Source: Hesperophylax magnus (taxonomy: Eukaryota > Arthropoda > Insecta > Trichoptera > Limnephilidae). From it: a stretch of 64,000 nt of DNA. The translations under genes were made by a program, and so were the position numbers. Under the pieces are notes generated by a model. The model worked only from the letters and a program-made list of their open reading frames with translations, ran no database searches and was not told where the DNA came from. Within the stretch, counting starts at the first letter, position 1; every line of letters starts with the position of its first letter. Positions 12,266 through 22,335 of the stretch are shown one piece after another. Location of the stretch: positions 11,240,001 to 11,304,000 of the forward strand of contig JAIUSX010000121.1 in assembly GCA_026573805.1 (NCBI GenBank). The letters are read 5' to 3'.

Positions 12266-12817
12266 TTGTTTAATAAAACACTAGGCTTCGTATCAAGAAC
12301 AACTAAAAACTTTAATTCCTTACAAGCCATTAAACTATTATACGTATCTCTAGTAAGAAGTCTAATTGAATATAACTCAGTAGTTTGGTCTCCATCTTAC
12401 AAAATTCACATTAACAACATTGAGCGAATACAAAAAAAATTTCTACGTTTTATAAATTTTATATTAAATATCCCTGTCGAAGACTTAAAATACAATTTTT
12501 TATTAAATACTCTAAAAATACATACATTAGAAGATAGACGTAAAATAAACGATTTAACGTTCTTATTCAAAATACTTAACTCTAAATTCGACTGTTGTGA
12601 ACTCCTGCAACTTATAAACATACACACACCCACAGTAACAACACGACAAAATACAATATTCTACAGCAGCACACATAAGCGTAACTACATTGCCCACTCT
12701 CCGATACAACGACTTCACACCATGGGAAATCATTACTTGGGTGATGTTGACATATTCAATACCAACTTGGCAAGTTTTGTGGATCATTTAAAACATTTAT
12801 TTCAACAATACTCCTAA
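12266..12817 (+). pseudogene. C-terminal fragment of LINE reverse transcriptase
   Basis: An open frame of 183 codons with no ATG (first codon TTG). It contains LLYVSLVRSLIEYNSVVWSP, IERIQKKFLRFINF, DRRKINDLTFLFKI and SPIQRLHTMGNHY. The same ordered blocks occur in copy B (HLYCSLVRSKLEYNSTVWSP, LEKVQNKFLRYINF, DRRVLIDLLFLFKI, SPIPRIHNLANKY). This is the region C-terminal to the reverse transcriptase of jockey-like LINE ORF2. It has no catalytic residues and cannot act alone. It is free of stops, so the insertion is not very old. Confidence 0.85.
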
Positions 12818-12896
12818 ACACATCATGTAAACCTACAAATAGCTGTAATTTTCTTTTTTTCTTGTGTTTGTATGACTTGTTGCATAGCTTTTATCA
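12266..12896 (+). mobile_element. LINE copy A: reverse transcriptase C-terminus and partial 3' UTR
   Basis: This plus-strand copy starts inside the region after the reverse transcriptase catalytic core and runs through the stop at 12817 into about 80 bases of 3' UTR. It then meets the (TTTA)n tail of the oppositely oriented copy B. It lacks the conserved 3' terminus (ATGTAAAAGCCC...GGGCGTTAAA) seen in copies B, C and D. The UTR resembles that of copy C at 58.6 kb. Confidence 0.8.
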
Positions 12897-14845
12897 AATT
12901 TATTTATTTATTTATTATTTATTTATTATTTTATTTACGCCCTAATGGGCTTTTACATGAAAATATACATTTACATTGATTACAATAATTGAACATAAGA
13001 AGATAAATGGAGTTAATTGTAAGAAAGCAACACATATAATAAAATTTTGTGCAAATTAGCAAAACACTAATAAGATGGATTCAATATAAAATATACCCAA
13101 GCATGAAATAGTAAGTAAAAGAAAGTTCAACATAAAAAGTAAGTAAGTGGGTGTGTTTAAACCCAGTATTAATTGTGTGTTTAACAAATCGATAAACCAA
13201 TATAAATTAGAGTGTAACTTACTCGTGAGGTAAAGAACATTATAACAGAGATTTAAAAAAAAAAATAACAAAATAAGAGTTGCACCTGTAAAAAGCAAAA
13301 ACTAATAGAATTTAGCAATATCGACATGAATAAGAAATAATAAGATCTGAGATGGAACATAGTGTTATGTATAAAAAGTAGTTAGTAGGTATAAGCATAC
13401 AATTATAAGTGTATAGTAGAGCAAATAAAAAACAAACAAATATGGATATAATTTACTTGAAAGGTTTCGAATGGGAGAAGATGTAATAAAATTATTAAAG
13501 CTATAAAAGTTAATTATTAGCCGATAGAATCGAAATAAGTTGCCTTTTAAAGCTCACAAAATTGTCAAAACCAAATATATCTATAAGTTCACAGTATTTA
13601 TTCGCAAGGTTGTGAATTCTAGGAATTGGTGAAAAAATAGAATAATTAGTGTTGAGGTTCTTGTTAAATTTAAAAGTATCTTTACTGCGAGTTTGCCTAG
13701 CAGGAACATTAATGCAAATAAGTTCCAACAAATTAGGGCTGTCAATTAAAGATTTAATAATTTTGAATAAAAATAGCAAATCAATTAACACTCTTCTATC
13801 AGATAATTTAAGAAGTTTAGTTTCAGCAAGCAAGTTATTGTAATTTATAAATTCGATTGGAATTTTCATTTTAAAATTAATGTACCGAAGGAATTTATTT
13901 TGTACCTTTTCTAATGATTGAGAATGGACCTTGTAGTACGGTGACCATACGGTGGAATTGTATTCTAATTTGCTTCGTACTAACGAGCAATACAGATGTT
14001 TTAATGTTGACATACTTTTAAAATTTGCTCCCATTCTCAAAATAAAACCTAGTATTCTCATCGCATCGCTTGTTATTTCATCGATGTGTTCGTTAAACTG
14101 TAGACTCTCGTGGAATATAACACCAAGATCACGAATCTGTGATACACGAAGAAGATTAGCACCATTCATAAAATAGGAAAAATTAAGTGGATTTTTGCCT
14201 TTGTAAAAACTGATAATCTGGCATTTACCTAAATTTAGTTGCAAATCATTGACAGAACACCACGCACATAGTTTATTAAGGTTCAACTGCAAAATTGCGC
14301 GATCGTCATCGTCTTTGATTATTCTGTATATCTTCAGATCGTCGGCAAATAACAGGACTTTAACATTAGTAAAAATATTAACAATATCATTGATAAACAA
14401 ACAAAATAATATTGGGCCCAAGTGAGATCCCTGTGGTACTCCGCTCGAGGCAGCAAATGTATAAGAAGTAAACGAATCTATCTTGACTGCTAAGTACCTT
14501 CCTAATAGATAACTCTTAAACCATTCCAACATACTCCCTCTTATTCCCAACAATTTTAGTTTACGTAATAATATTTTGTGGTTTACTTTATCAAATGCCT
14601 TACTGAAGTCAGTATATATGGAATCAGTTTGATGTGATGCATTAAGGGCATTAACAATATCATTCGTGTACAATATCAAATTGGTAAGAGTAGATCTACC
14701 TTTAATGAATCCATGTTGAAGGGGAGAGATGGTTCGATTGATTCGGGATATCAACTTATCTAGTACTAGGCTTTCAAAAAGTTTGGGTAAAGTAGACATT
14801 ATACATATTGGCCTATAATTTGTTACTTCGCTCTTATTACCTTTT
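12897..14845 (-). mobile_element. LINE copy B, 5'-truncated, with tail
   Basis: Minus-strand non-LTR retrotransposon of about 1.95 kb. Its 3' end is at 12897-12960: on the minus strand ATGTAAAAGCCC and AGGGCG are followed by an AAATA-type tail. A roughly 550-base 3' UTR (12961-13509) precedes the ORF2 fragment (13510-14799, open to about 14840). The 5' end is lost near 14845, where a plus-strand LINE 3' end begins. Endonuclease and the first reverse transcriptase motifs are absent. Confidence 0.85.
13510..14799 (-). CDS. Non-LTR retrotransposon reverse transcriptase (ORF2 fragment)
   Basis: This is the longest coding region in the window, 429 residues without a stop. It holds the fingers/palm motifs of LINE reverse transcriptases: TDFSKAFDKVNH (residues 63-74) with a catalytic Asp, SSGVPQGSHLGP (118-129), and FADDLKIY (151-158) with the two catalytic aspartates. 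A thumb and C-terminal region follows, with the LVRSKLEYNSTVWSP block. The frame stays open upstream of the ATG, encoding GNKSEVTNYRPI, the usual lead-in, so that ATG is internal and the true protein was longer. In a full element this enzyme copies element RNA at a nicked chromosomal target. The endonuclease is missing, so this copy is a dead-on-arrival insertion that has kept its reading frame. I place it in the jockey/CR1-like group without naming a family. Confidence 0.92.
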   Translation of the reverse strand: MSTLPKLFESLVLDKLISRINRTISPLQHGFIKGRSTLTNLILYTNDIVNALNASHQTDSIYTDFSKAFDKVNHKILLRKLKLLGIRGSMLEWFKSYLLGRYLAVKIDSFTSYTFAASSGVPQGSHLGPILFCLFINDIVNIFTNVKVLLFADDLKIYRIIKDDDDRAILQLNLNKLCAWCSVNDLQLNLGKCQIISFYKGKNPLNFSYFMNGANLLRVSQIRDLGVIFHESLQFNEHIDEITSDAMRILGFILRMGANFKSMSTLKHLYCSLVRSKLEYNSTVWSPYYKVHSQSLEKVQNKFLRYINFKMKIPIEFINYNNLLAETKLLKLSDRRVLIDLLFLFKIIKSLIDSPNLLELICINVPARQTRSKDTFKFNKNLNTNYSIFSPIPRIHNLANKYCELIDIFGFDNFVSFKRQLISILSANN

Positions 14846-14972
14846 GTAATTGTAATGTAATTTTATTCTTATTTTTTATGTTTCAAAATATCTGTCAAAT
14901 TAAAATTATACTACCAACCATGTAAAAGCCCTCTGGGCGTTAAATAAATAAATAAATAAATAAAAATAAATA
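14830..14972 (+). mobile_element. LINE copy D: 3' UTR and tail only
   Basis: On the plus strand TGTAATTTTATTC, then CTGTCAAATTAAAATTATAC, then ATGTAAAAGCCC, TGGGCGTTAAA and a (TAAA)n tail, colinear with the 3' end of copy C (58.66-58.77 kb). It has no coding sequence and abuts the 5' end of copy B. It may be the far part of copy A, split by insertion of copy B, or an independent short insertion. Confidence 0.75.
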
Positions 14973-15469
14973 ATAACGTTGGTCCAGAGCTAAAGAACTA
15001 ACCATCTGCCACGGAGGTCCTTAAATATACCTTCAATTGCCAGCAGTATTTTCATCCAAATAATTTAATGTAATGGCAGATTATAATCATTAATAACTAT
15101 CGCTAAGCACCTAATTGGTTATTTCTTATATCGTTTTTTTTTTCATTAGAGCCGCCACTATTGCTTACATGTCAATCCACTTGTATGCTGATTATGAATG
15201 CGTGTAATAATCGTTTAAGCATATTAGCCTAGTGTTTAATGAAAGCGCATCGGCCCATTCAGTAAGCCAATTACAAAATAATATCGTAGATTAAAAATCG
15301 CTGTAAATCCCTGTACGACGTGCCTCCGATACTGTTTGATTGATGGTAATAATAATAAATTTCTAGGACAGATAGGAATCGCAGTAGCCCATGTAAATAT
15401 TTCCTTCACCTAATTTTATCTGTCAATATTGCTGAAAGTATAATGAGGAAAGTTCTCATTCTTCTTCTT
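14973..15469. other. AT-rich non-coding DNA
   Basis: Nothing recognised. A few homeodomain-type cores occur but at a density expected for this composition. Confidence 0.45.
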
Positions 15470-16080
15470 TTGTGTATTTTGATTTCTGTCATCACCTGCT
15501 GTCGTTTTCCTGGCAATATAGTGAAACAAGGAAAAACTACTTCTTATATTTGGAATAAAACCGTCCCTTTAATGCATCCAAGGAATATTCTCATCTTGTC
15601 CTTCAACATGCTTTGTGTCAACGACAACTGCTCTCGTTTATTGGTAAAAGTTAAATAAGGAAAATTCTGGTTTAGTTCCTCATCATGTTTGTGCCTTTTG
15701 AATAAAAACACGAGGCAACAACTGCTATCGTTTACCCGTGAATGCAAGAAAAATATTAATTTGGTTTCCTACTATGATTTGTGTCTAATAAAGTCACGAG
15801 GCGGCAACAAATGTTGTCGTTTACCTGACAATATTGGTGAATGTCAAAAAAAAAATCGCGAAAGAAAAAATAATGTTGTCAAATGTCGAATGTCAAATCA
15901 GTGGAATTCATCTGCTGTTGTTTTCCTTGCAGTGTTTTAAAAAGTAAAACAAGGTTATTCTCACTCTGTTTCTAAAAGTGTTCTGTATTTTTGGAACCAA
16001 ATCACGAGACATGTACACAATAACTGTTATCGTTGACCTGGCAATTTTATTAGAGAAAGTATGACAATAAATTTTCGTAA
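15470..16080. repeat. Degenerate tandem repeat, about 90-127 bp spacing
   Basis: The core (A)CTGCT(A/G)TCGTTT(A/T)CCTGGCAAT recurs in decayed form near 15496, 15624, 15716, 15806, 15911 and 16020, six times in the same orientation. Each core is preceded by a CACGAG or CAACAAC-like segment in the better copies and followed by a GTGAA segment. Spacing varies (about 127, 93, 89, 106, 109 bp). In one frame the cores translate to a recurring CCRxPxNI pattern, but stops and frame changes break it. Confidence 0.65.
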
Positions 16081-17178
16081 TGCGTTATGTCTTTGAATTA
16101 AAATCATCAGTTTTGCAGTGTCAACTACTGTCAAACCACCCCATAGCTTTGCTATATGTAATTTGCTGTGTACATGCAAACCTATCACCCACCCTTGTCA
16201 AATTCTTGTATTGAACATACATACCCTGCACCATAGATGTATAAATACTTGTGTCGATGTCCTGCAGCGATTTGCTATTCAAATACTACAAAATATTTTC
16301 TTATTAGGTCCATTTTATTTGATGAGGTCCAATCTAGATGCAGTGGATCATTTCCTATCAGTTTATATGCATTTCATCCCGCCGGGTTTGATCAGTTTCG
16401 ATCTGACCCGCTCCGTTCCGATCCCAACTCCCGCAATCTCAATCCTTTGGACAATGTCGAGTAGGCCATGAATGTCAAGCCGCGTTATTGATCGCGTCGT
16501 AAATCGGCCGGTAGTTGTTATCGGTCATACTCGTTGGAGATGGACAAGGAGGTATTTATCGGCCACTTAGGGCGGCGAGTGAGATATCAGAGGCCATCAG
16601 ATAATCACGGATCGCATATTGATCATCGGCTCGTTAAATCGCAACATATATGCTGGCTGTGTCCCCTCATCCGGCCGGATGATAATTATAACGGAAAATA
16701 ATAATATTTGCAGATTTAATGCCGTATTTGAAACGTCACTTGTTTTTTTATTTAAAAAATACGAGGTAGGCTCGATTGTCTCACTCATGGTATGGCTAAA
16801 TTTGTGATGCCGTAAAAATTTTAAAATAAGATACACATTCACAAATATCCATAGTTTAGAATCTTAAAATGGAGTTTAAAATATGCATTTTGGCTTAATC
16901 GGGGCTTTAGCTGTACTCCGATTGAAACAACCAATCCTTAGAAAATTATTTAAAAAAATAGCTTATTGCCAAACCGCATGTACGAATAGTGTATTAGTAA
17001 TTAGCAATATTGCTTTAATGTTTGGGTATCATCAGACCCAATATATTTATGATGAGTTAAAAACTTTTCCATAAACTTATCAATTTTGACACTAACCTAA
17101 ATACATAATTAACATAGGACGCCCTGGTTAGGATAGGTAAGGTAATGCCCATCGTCAGCCGATTTATTCTAATTATTA
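16081..17178. other. Non-coding DNA with a GC-richer patch
   Basis: A GC-richer, unique-looking patch lies at about 16370-16680, with several GATC/TCGG words and TTATCGG cores. The overlapping open frames of about 75-117 codons have no recognisable domains. The remainder is plain AT-rich DNA. Confidence 0.4.
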
Positions 17179-17179
17179 T

Positions 17180-17770
17180 TAATAAAACTAGCTGTACCTA
17201 GGGTTGCCAGATGTCCGGTCTAGAAAATTTGGAAAAACCGGACAATAGAATGTCCGGTTTTTTGAAAATACACGACATATATACCTCACTTACGAGATAA
17301 TTTACTGAGCAAAAGCCGTGAACGATTCTGGCGGGTGGTAGCAAGACTTACAATTTCAACCAATAAACGATTATTTAAAGCAGTAGCAAATATATTAAAA
17401 AGTGATTTTTTGCTTAACAATAGTGATAATAAATATAAGTTTTTGATTTTAGAGAAATTGTACCAAAAAATTTACCTTTTATAAAAACTAATCGTTTTTT
17501 TTATCTGGACCATCTGGCAACCCTAGCTTTACCCCACAACGCGTTGCTGTGGCTCAGTCTGTCTGTGCAAATAGAACATACGGCGCTGTTTTAAAAAAGC
17601 ATAGTCACAGAAGACATCTATATAATATAGGCAAATAAAAACACACGCATATGTGAATGCAACGTTGTGTCAACATTTCAAAGCAATCGGTGAAGAGCTT
17701 TAGGAGATTTAAGATTTTGAACAAACGAACATTTACATTTTTTATTTATATGTATAGATAGATAGTTTAT
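17180..17770 (+). repeat. Older dispersed repeat, interrupted, with GATA tail
   Basis: Sequence from ACTAGCTGTACC (about 17187) continues after the inserted MITE as CCCACAACGCGTTGCTGTGG and runs to TATGTATAGATAGATAG at about 17766. A terminal (GATA)n-like tail after an AT-rich segment suggests a retrotransposed repeat (SINE or LINE 3' end). The class is not certain. It is the target into which the element at 17199-17525 inserted. Confidence 0.45.
17199..17525. mobile_element. hAT-like MITE, 327 bp
   Basis: Terminal inverted repeats start TAGGGTTGCCAGATG at both ends, 15 of 15 identical. The 8 bases on each side are GCTGTACC (17191-17198) and GCTTTACC (17526-17533), a 7 of 8 match, as expected for an 8-bp hAT target duplication that has gained one mutation. 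An internal hairpin pairs ACCGGACA with TGTCCGGT near 17237-17260. No transposase coding is present. Confidence 0.8.
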
Positions 17771-20221
17771 TTTAATCATCTTCATTTAAATTCTCTTTAG
17801 TTTCAATGAAAAGAGATTTATTTACAGTGTCACTGTCAAACGTCGATATTCGGCCAAATTATTAATCGACAGGTCTGCGTTTTGTGACGCCCGGCGTGTG
17901 AAACGCATTCACGCGACGTGCACTGTGCAAGAGTGCGCATTGTGCTATAGGGTGGGCCATCAATGTATGAACACTTATATTTTTTTCCCTCAAGTTGCGT
18001 GTAACTATTTGAATCGTAATCTTATGTTCAATTAGTACTTTTGACCCTACTAAGAGTATAAAAACGATATGTTTCCCAATTTTTTCCACGACTCTGATCA
18101 AAAACTTTAATCGTCGGCTGCTATTAAATGTCGCTTTTAAAAATGCATCCTTATGTACCTATATACAAAAAAATACAAAAACTAATGCATTTCGAACGAT
18201 ACTTCTGCCAGATAACATGACTTATAAAAAATAGATTTCTTAAATACGTTTCTAAATCTTGGTAGAAAACAACTGTTCTTGGTGTACCTACTTACCAAGC
18301 GTTACTGACTAACCTCGCACTTATTTTACAGAGTTTGTAAGTATGGAGCGCTATATTGTATCCAAGCTATATTGTAAGATGGAAGAACTGTTGTTGTTAA
18401 TTAAAAATATATCACCAAGTAATAAACTGGAATCGGGTTAAGACTCTCGGGTACTCCTTGTGGATTATGTCCAATCAGTTTTAAAAATGTCCTGCATCAC
18501 GAAATCTTTTAAAAAATATTTTTTTTTTTGTTTTATCAGTATACGAATGCGAAATTTTTGATATCTCTGATGTATAAAAAAATGCACTAACGCTCCACCC
18601 GAATGTGGAAGTTTGCAATATGTAGGTGTGAACTGTGCAGGCCAGTGTCCAGTCAGTGCGGCCATCTGTTGTCGCTGATTATGTCCGGCGGCTATTTAGC
18701 GCCGCAGTGGATATGCGCCCAAATCTGAACCGAAATATGCACCGACACGATTGCACTTCATTGCATTGTTTCCCGGCGCTCAATGAAAATAATCATTTGA
18801 TTTATTACAGGCGGCCCTTTAACGCCAATCAAATCTAGAGCATTTTTTAATGATGAGCGTTTATCCATGTTTAGGTCTCTCCACAATTTCTTTTACTATT
18901 ATGACTTTTTCCCGAACATAATTCACTTAATCGAGCCATGTCTGAATGTGAAATTTTTCGAAATTTTCTATTTCATATTCCTCTCACATTTTTCCATTCT
19001 AAACTATCTAAGAATACCTATATGATACTTGTAATATGAACAAGATTCTTGTCTGCTTACATCAGACCAAGAATTTTTCCTCTTGTTAGCTCTTTCACAC
19101 ATTTTTGTACCACTTACGCCTCAAAGATCTAATTTTAATTTCATGTTTGTTTTCGGGAACAATCTCACCGACATCCGATTGAGCTGAAACTCGGCAGATA
19201 GACTCGTTGACGATGGCAATGTATCATTCTATCAACTTAGTGGCAATCACGCACACGCAGATATATAAACATTTTTTCTGAAATCGGATGACATTATAGC
19301 AGTTAATATATGAAATAATTGTCGGCCATTTGGCGAGGCTGGTAGAGTTGTCGACTCGAGTAAAAAGCTTCAACACTCTGTCTAACCAAAAACAAAGACA
19401 TTTTTAAATAGATGTTTTGTTTGTCATTCCATCTCCTCTCGTCCTTTCTCTTCCAGTTACGCGTATATCACCTACATGGAAGTATGAAAACTCCTATTAT
19501 GAATACTGTATTATATCAGTCTTCTATTAACTGCACTTCCTGCATTTACTACCGCTAATGTCTGTCCTTGCTTTATAAAGTACATTTTAATTGTCATCAG
19601 ATAATCGTGTATGTTATGTACCTAACATCATTCTTGGGAACAATAATCATACGAGAAGGTCAGAAGAAAAAATATATTAATAAATAGTTTCATTAGCTAA
19701 TCAAATTAAAAATCTCATTGTCACGACTTCATTTTTTTGTAATTTCTCGAAAAGGTCTGCTAATAATTTACATTATTAAATTAATATTTTGTGGCAATAT
19801 TACGTATTCGTTCGCTACGTCATTATTTCAGTGAAAGCATTCTTGGACTCTGACGGAAACGATGATAATTAAATAATTAGGAAATGCAGCGGCGGGTACC
19901 TGTCCCCCGGCCCTAGAGCGCCATTGTTCCCGCGCTTTGTCCCGGACCACCGTGGCATGTACCTAACTTCACTCGCGTCAGAAGATGTCAATCCGTACGA
20001 TTTCATGTGTGTCACAACCAAATAAGGTACCTATTGTAGCATTATTTTTAATTTTTATACCGAAAATTAATTTTTCGTAAATATTGCCTTCGCTTTGTGA
20101 TTACCTTCGTAGCAAATCAGCTATATATTCAGAGATCGCGGGTTCAAATTTATATTCCTTTTATTTTTCTTGACAAAAATATTCTTTTAGGATGGATTGT
20201 TAGATTGCACAGAATTTGAAC
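17771..20221. other. Non-coding DNA with a GC-richer patch at 18.6-18.8 kb
   Basis: A unique-looking patch at about 18600-18835 contains the imperfect palindrome GGCGGCTATTTAGCGCCGC and no transposon signature. A second at about 19880-19980 is GC-rich. A weak B-box-like GGGTTCAAATT lies near 20141. Open frames here are short and featureless. Confidence 0.4.
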
Positions 20222-20223
20222 TA

Positions 20224-20741
20224 CAGGGTTTTCCAATAAGAGGTGTTATTTTGAATAGCCCGCTATTTCGGTAGATTTTACTTTTGAAGCTGTCTTTTTG
20301 TCTGTCAACAACGCATTGAAAATATTAAAAATCACTTGAGTGAATAAAAATGCAAATCATCTTGAGTGATGAGGCCCATTTCCACCTCGGTGGCTTCGTC
20401 AACAAGCAAAATTGTCGCATCTGGGGCTCGGAAAACCCAAGAGTTATTGTTGAAAAGCCTCTCTATCCTCAACGTGTGACTCTATTTTCAACGTGTGACG
20501 GTTTATGGTCCGGCGGAGTCATTGGACCTTACTTTTTCGAAAATGAGGCTGGAGCAACAGTTACGGTGAATGGATTGCGCTATCAAGAGATGATTAATGA
20601 TTTTTTATAGCCGGAATTGGATGGTATTGATCTGGACAACGTTTACTTTCAACAAGACGGCGCTACGTGCCACACAAGCAACGAAAGCATTGATCTTTTA
20701 CGATTGAATATCAAAATAACACCTCTTATTGGAAAACCCTG
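20224..20741 (+). mobile_element. Tc1/mariner non-autonomous element, copy 2
   Basis: Flanked by TA (20222-20223 and 20742-20743), with about 30-bp inverted ends beginning CAGGGTTTTCCAATAAGAGG. It is colinear with copy 1 at 1247-1808 and shares both of its internal deletion junctions. It lacks about 60 further bases around the transposase start codon and differs by a short rearrangement near 20466-20505 (a duplicated CAACGTGTGAC). Confidence 0.9.
20350..20720 (+). pseudogene. Transposase remnant (Tc1/mariner superfamily)
   Basis: The frame from 20350 reads through LSDEAHFHLGGFVNKQN, GSENPRVIVEKPLYPQRV and WSGGVIGPYFFENEAG, then stops where a TAG replaces the Trp codon of DFLWPEL (20608-20610). 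Past the stop the same frame continues with FQQDGATCH and ends at the right terminal repeat. The first two catalytic aspartates are encoded; the third and the N-terminal DNA-binding domain are missing, so it is non-functional. Confidence 0.88.
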
Positions 20742-20861
20742 TATTAATCAAAATTAAAAGTTAATATTTAAGTTCTGTTACTATACAATTATTATGAAAC
20801 AACCGGCCAATAATCTGGTAATACTCGGGAATCATTTGTGAGATAACTCACGTCTGGTGGT
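20742..20861. other. Short spacer with AACAACCGGCC motif
   Basis: ATTATGAAACAACCGGCCAA near 20791 is a relic of the family with ends like the 120-bp MITE at 11830. Confidence 0.4.
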
Positions 20862-21235
20862 TTAGCAGAGGTGCCCGGATTCATCGGGTGAGGTGTGTTC
20901 GGGATGATCCTGCCCACCAGCTGCGTGGCGTGTCAGATGTGGAGAGGCTGGTTTGGGTAGACCCTTTGACCTCTTCAACTGGTCTCTCGACCCATCGCCT
21001 TGCGCCGCAGTGGGTTGGATAGATAATTCGTACGTGTATCCTGGAAACACTGGTCCCTAGATTCCTGCCAACTCCTCATAATTTTTTCCTTCCCTTAACT
21101 TCCTCTCTTTCCTTACCTTAAAAAGATCCTCCACACAGCAGCCCCAAAGATGCCAGACTCTGAGGGAAATCATTGCATAAAAGGTCCTCCTGTGTGAGGT
21201 TAATGTAAAAAGATCCCATTTTTAACAGGAAAACG
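20862..21235 (+). repeat. SINE-like repeat, family 2, copy 1
   Basis: A GC-richer head is followed by a pyrimidine-rich CCTTCCCTTAACTTCCTCTC tract and then ATCCTCCACACAGCAGCCCC, AAAGATGCCAGACTCTG and AATGTAAAAAGATCCC. The last three blocks recur in order in the repeat at 22090-22335. A 62-codon frame on the minus strand is probably chance. I suspect a SINE family but the tRNA head is not clear. Confidence 0.5.
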
Positions 21236-21789
21236 GAATAATTTGACCAGATTTTTGATAAATTAACAGTGTTTCATGTCAGTAAGTTTTCTCAGTGCAG
21301 GGGACAATAAATCCATAGTGTACCGCCTTTCTCTATTTCGTTTTGCAAACCAAACTGGCCACTTACACATCAGTATTTAAATTATATTTGTAATCTGCCG
21401 TACCAATTTAGAGCAAAACTTTGATCGCCTTTGCTTATGATATATTCACCTGATTATTATGACATTGCAAATTAATTACCTACTTTCACCGAACGATTTG
21501 TAACCTACTTTCAATACATTGTGATAATGAATAATGATTCATTTAATGTGAATCTGGATATGTGCATATCGCACATTCATTCGATGAATAATACGAAAAC
21601 AACACTTGCATAGATTTTATTATAAGGTATTTCAATTTGACAATTAGTGATCATTAGGTCCAATGGTCAACAGGGTAACGAGTTTTGAAACTTCGTGAAG
21701 GTTTGAAATGATCGCGTTCAACCAAAATCTCCTAGATCACAACGAGGTTTTGGTTCAACCCTGTAAACGATTCATTTTATTTTTATTTG
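21236..21789. other. Non-coding DNA with a short dispersed motif
   Basis: AAATTAACAGT and TCAGTAAGTTTTCTC (about 21259-21295) recur near 51787-51822. An imperfect hairpin GTTCAACCAAAATCTC / GAGGTTTTGGTTCAAC sits at about 21717-21761. Confidence 0.45.
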
Positions 21790-21960
21790 GATAATAAGTA
21801 AAACCTCAAATTGTAATATTTAATTATTGAAGACAATATTAGCGATTCTTAAACGAAAATTTGAAACAATCAGAAAAAGATACGTTCGCATCTAGGAAAT
21901 GCACCAAGGAACCTCGCCTTGCCAGTCCTAGATGTGAACTAGGCTTTTTCTGTTCTGTCA
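21790..21960 (-). repeat. SINE-like repeat, family 3, minus copy
   Basis: Read on the minus strand, CTAGATGCGAACG, GTTTCAAATTTTCGTTT, GTCTTCAATAATTAAATATT and GAGGTTTTA match in order the body of the tRNA-headed repeat at 25246-25400. A terminal hairpin pairs CAGAAAAAG near 21870 with CTTTTTCTG near 21945. Confidence 0.6.
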
Positions 21961-22089
21961 GTATTTTTTTTTATTACTTCAAAATTTTCCCTTTCACACT
22001 TGTCCACTTTTCTGAGGATCGCGGTCCTGCAATATTCCTAAAATATCTGTTCTAGTACATTATTAGGGTAAAGGTCACTTCAAGTGGTT

Positions 22090-22335
22090 CGCTACTTTTG
22101 GTTACTTAGCAGTTGTTCCAAGGTTCATGCGGTGAAGCTTGTATATGTCCTGACGGCGGATGCGTCAGCACATCTACTGGCCGGAATTTTGGACTGGTTG
22201 AGGAAGATCTTATCACGTTCCTACCCACCCCTCATACCTTTTCCTTCCCAAATCTTTCTCTCCTTCCTTTCTTAAAAAAACCCTCCACACAGCATATCCA
22301 AAGATGACTGTAGATGCCAATGTAAAAAAATGGTC
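22090..22335 (+). repeat. SINE-like repeat, family 2, copy 2
   Basis: Contains CCTTTTCCTTCCCAAATC, CCCTCCACACAGCATATCC, AAAGATGACTGTAGATG and AATGTAAAAAAATGG, colinear with the copy at 20862-21235 but diverged. Overlapping open frames are not considered genes. Confidence 0.5.

Noticed and set aside
13056..13298. 80-codon hydrophobic frame on the minus strand
   Set aside because: It lies in the 3' UTR of LINE copy B; hydrophobicity follows from T-rich codons.
13649..14176. Plus-strand frames of 64-74 codons
   Set aside because: Antisense shadows of the LINE reverse transcriptase.
15443..15658. Possible small secreted protein (71 residues, hydrophobic leader, Cys residues)
   Set aside because: It lies inside a decayed tandem repeat, the frame is not kept in other units, and chance frames of this size are common. 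Kept only as a low-interest note.
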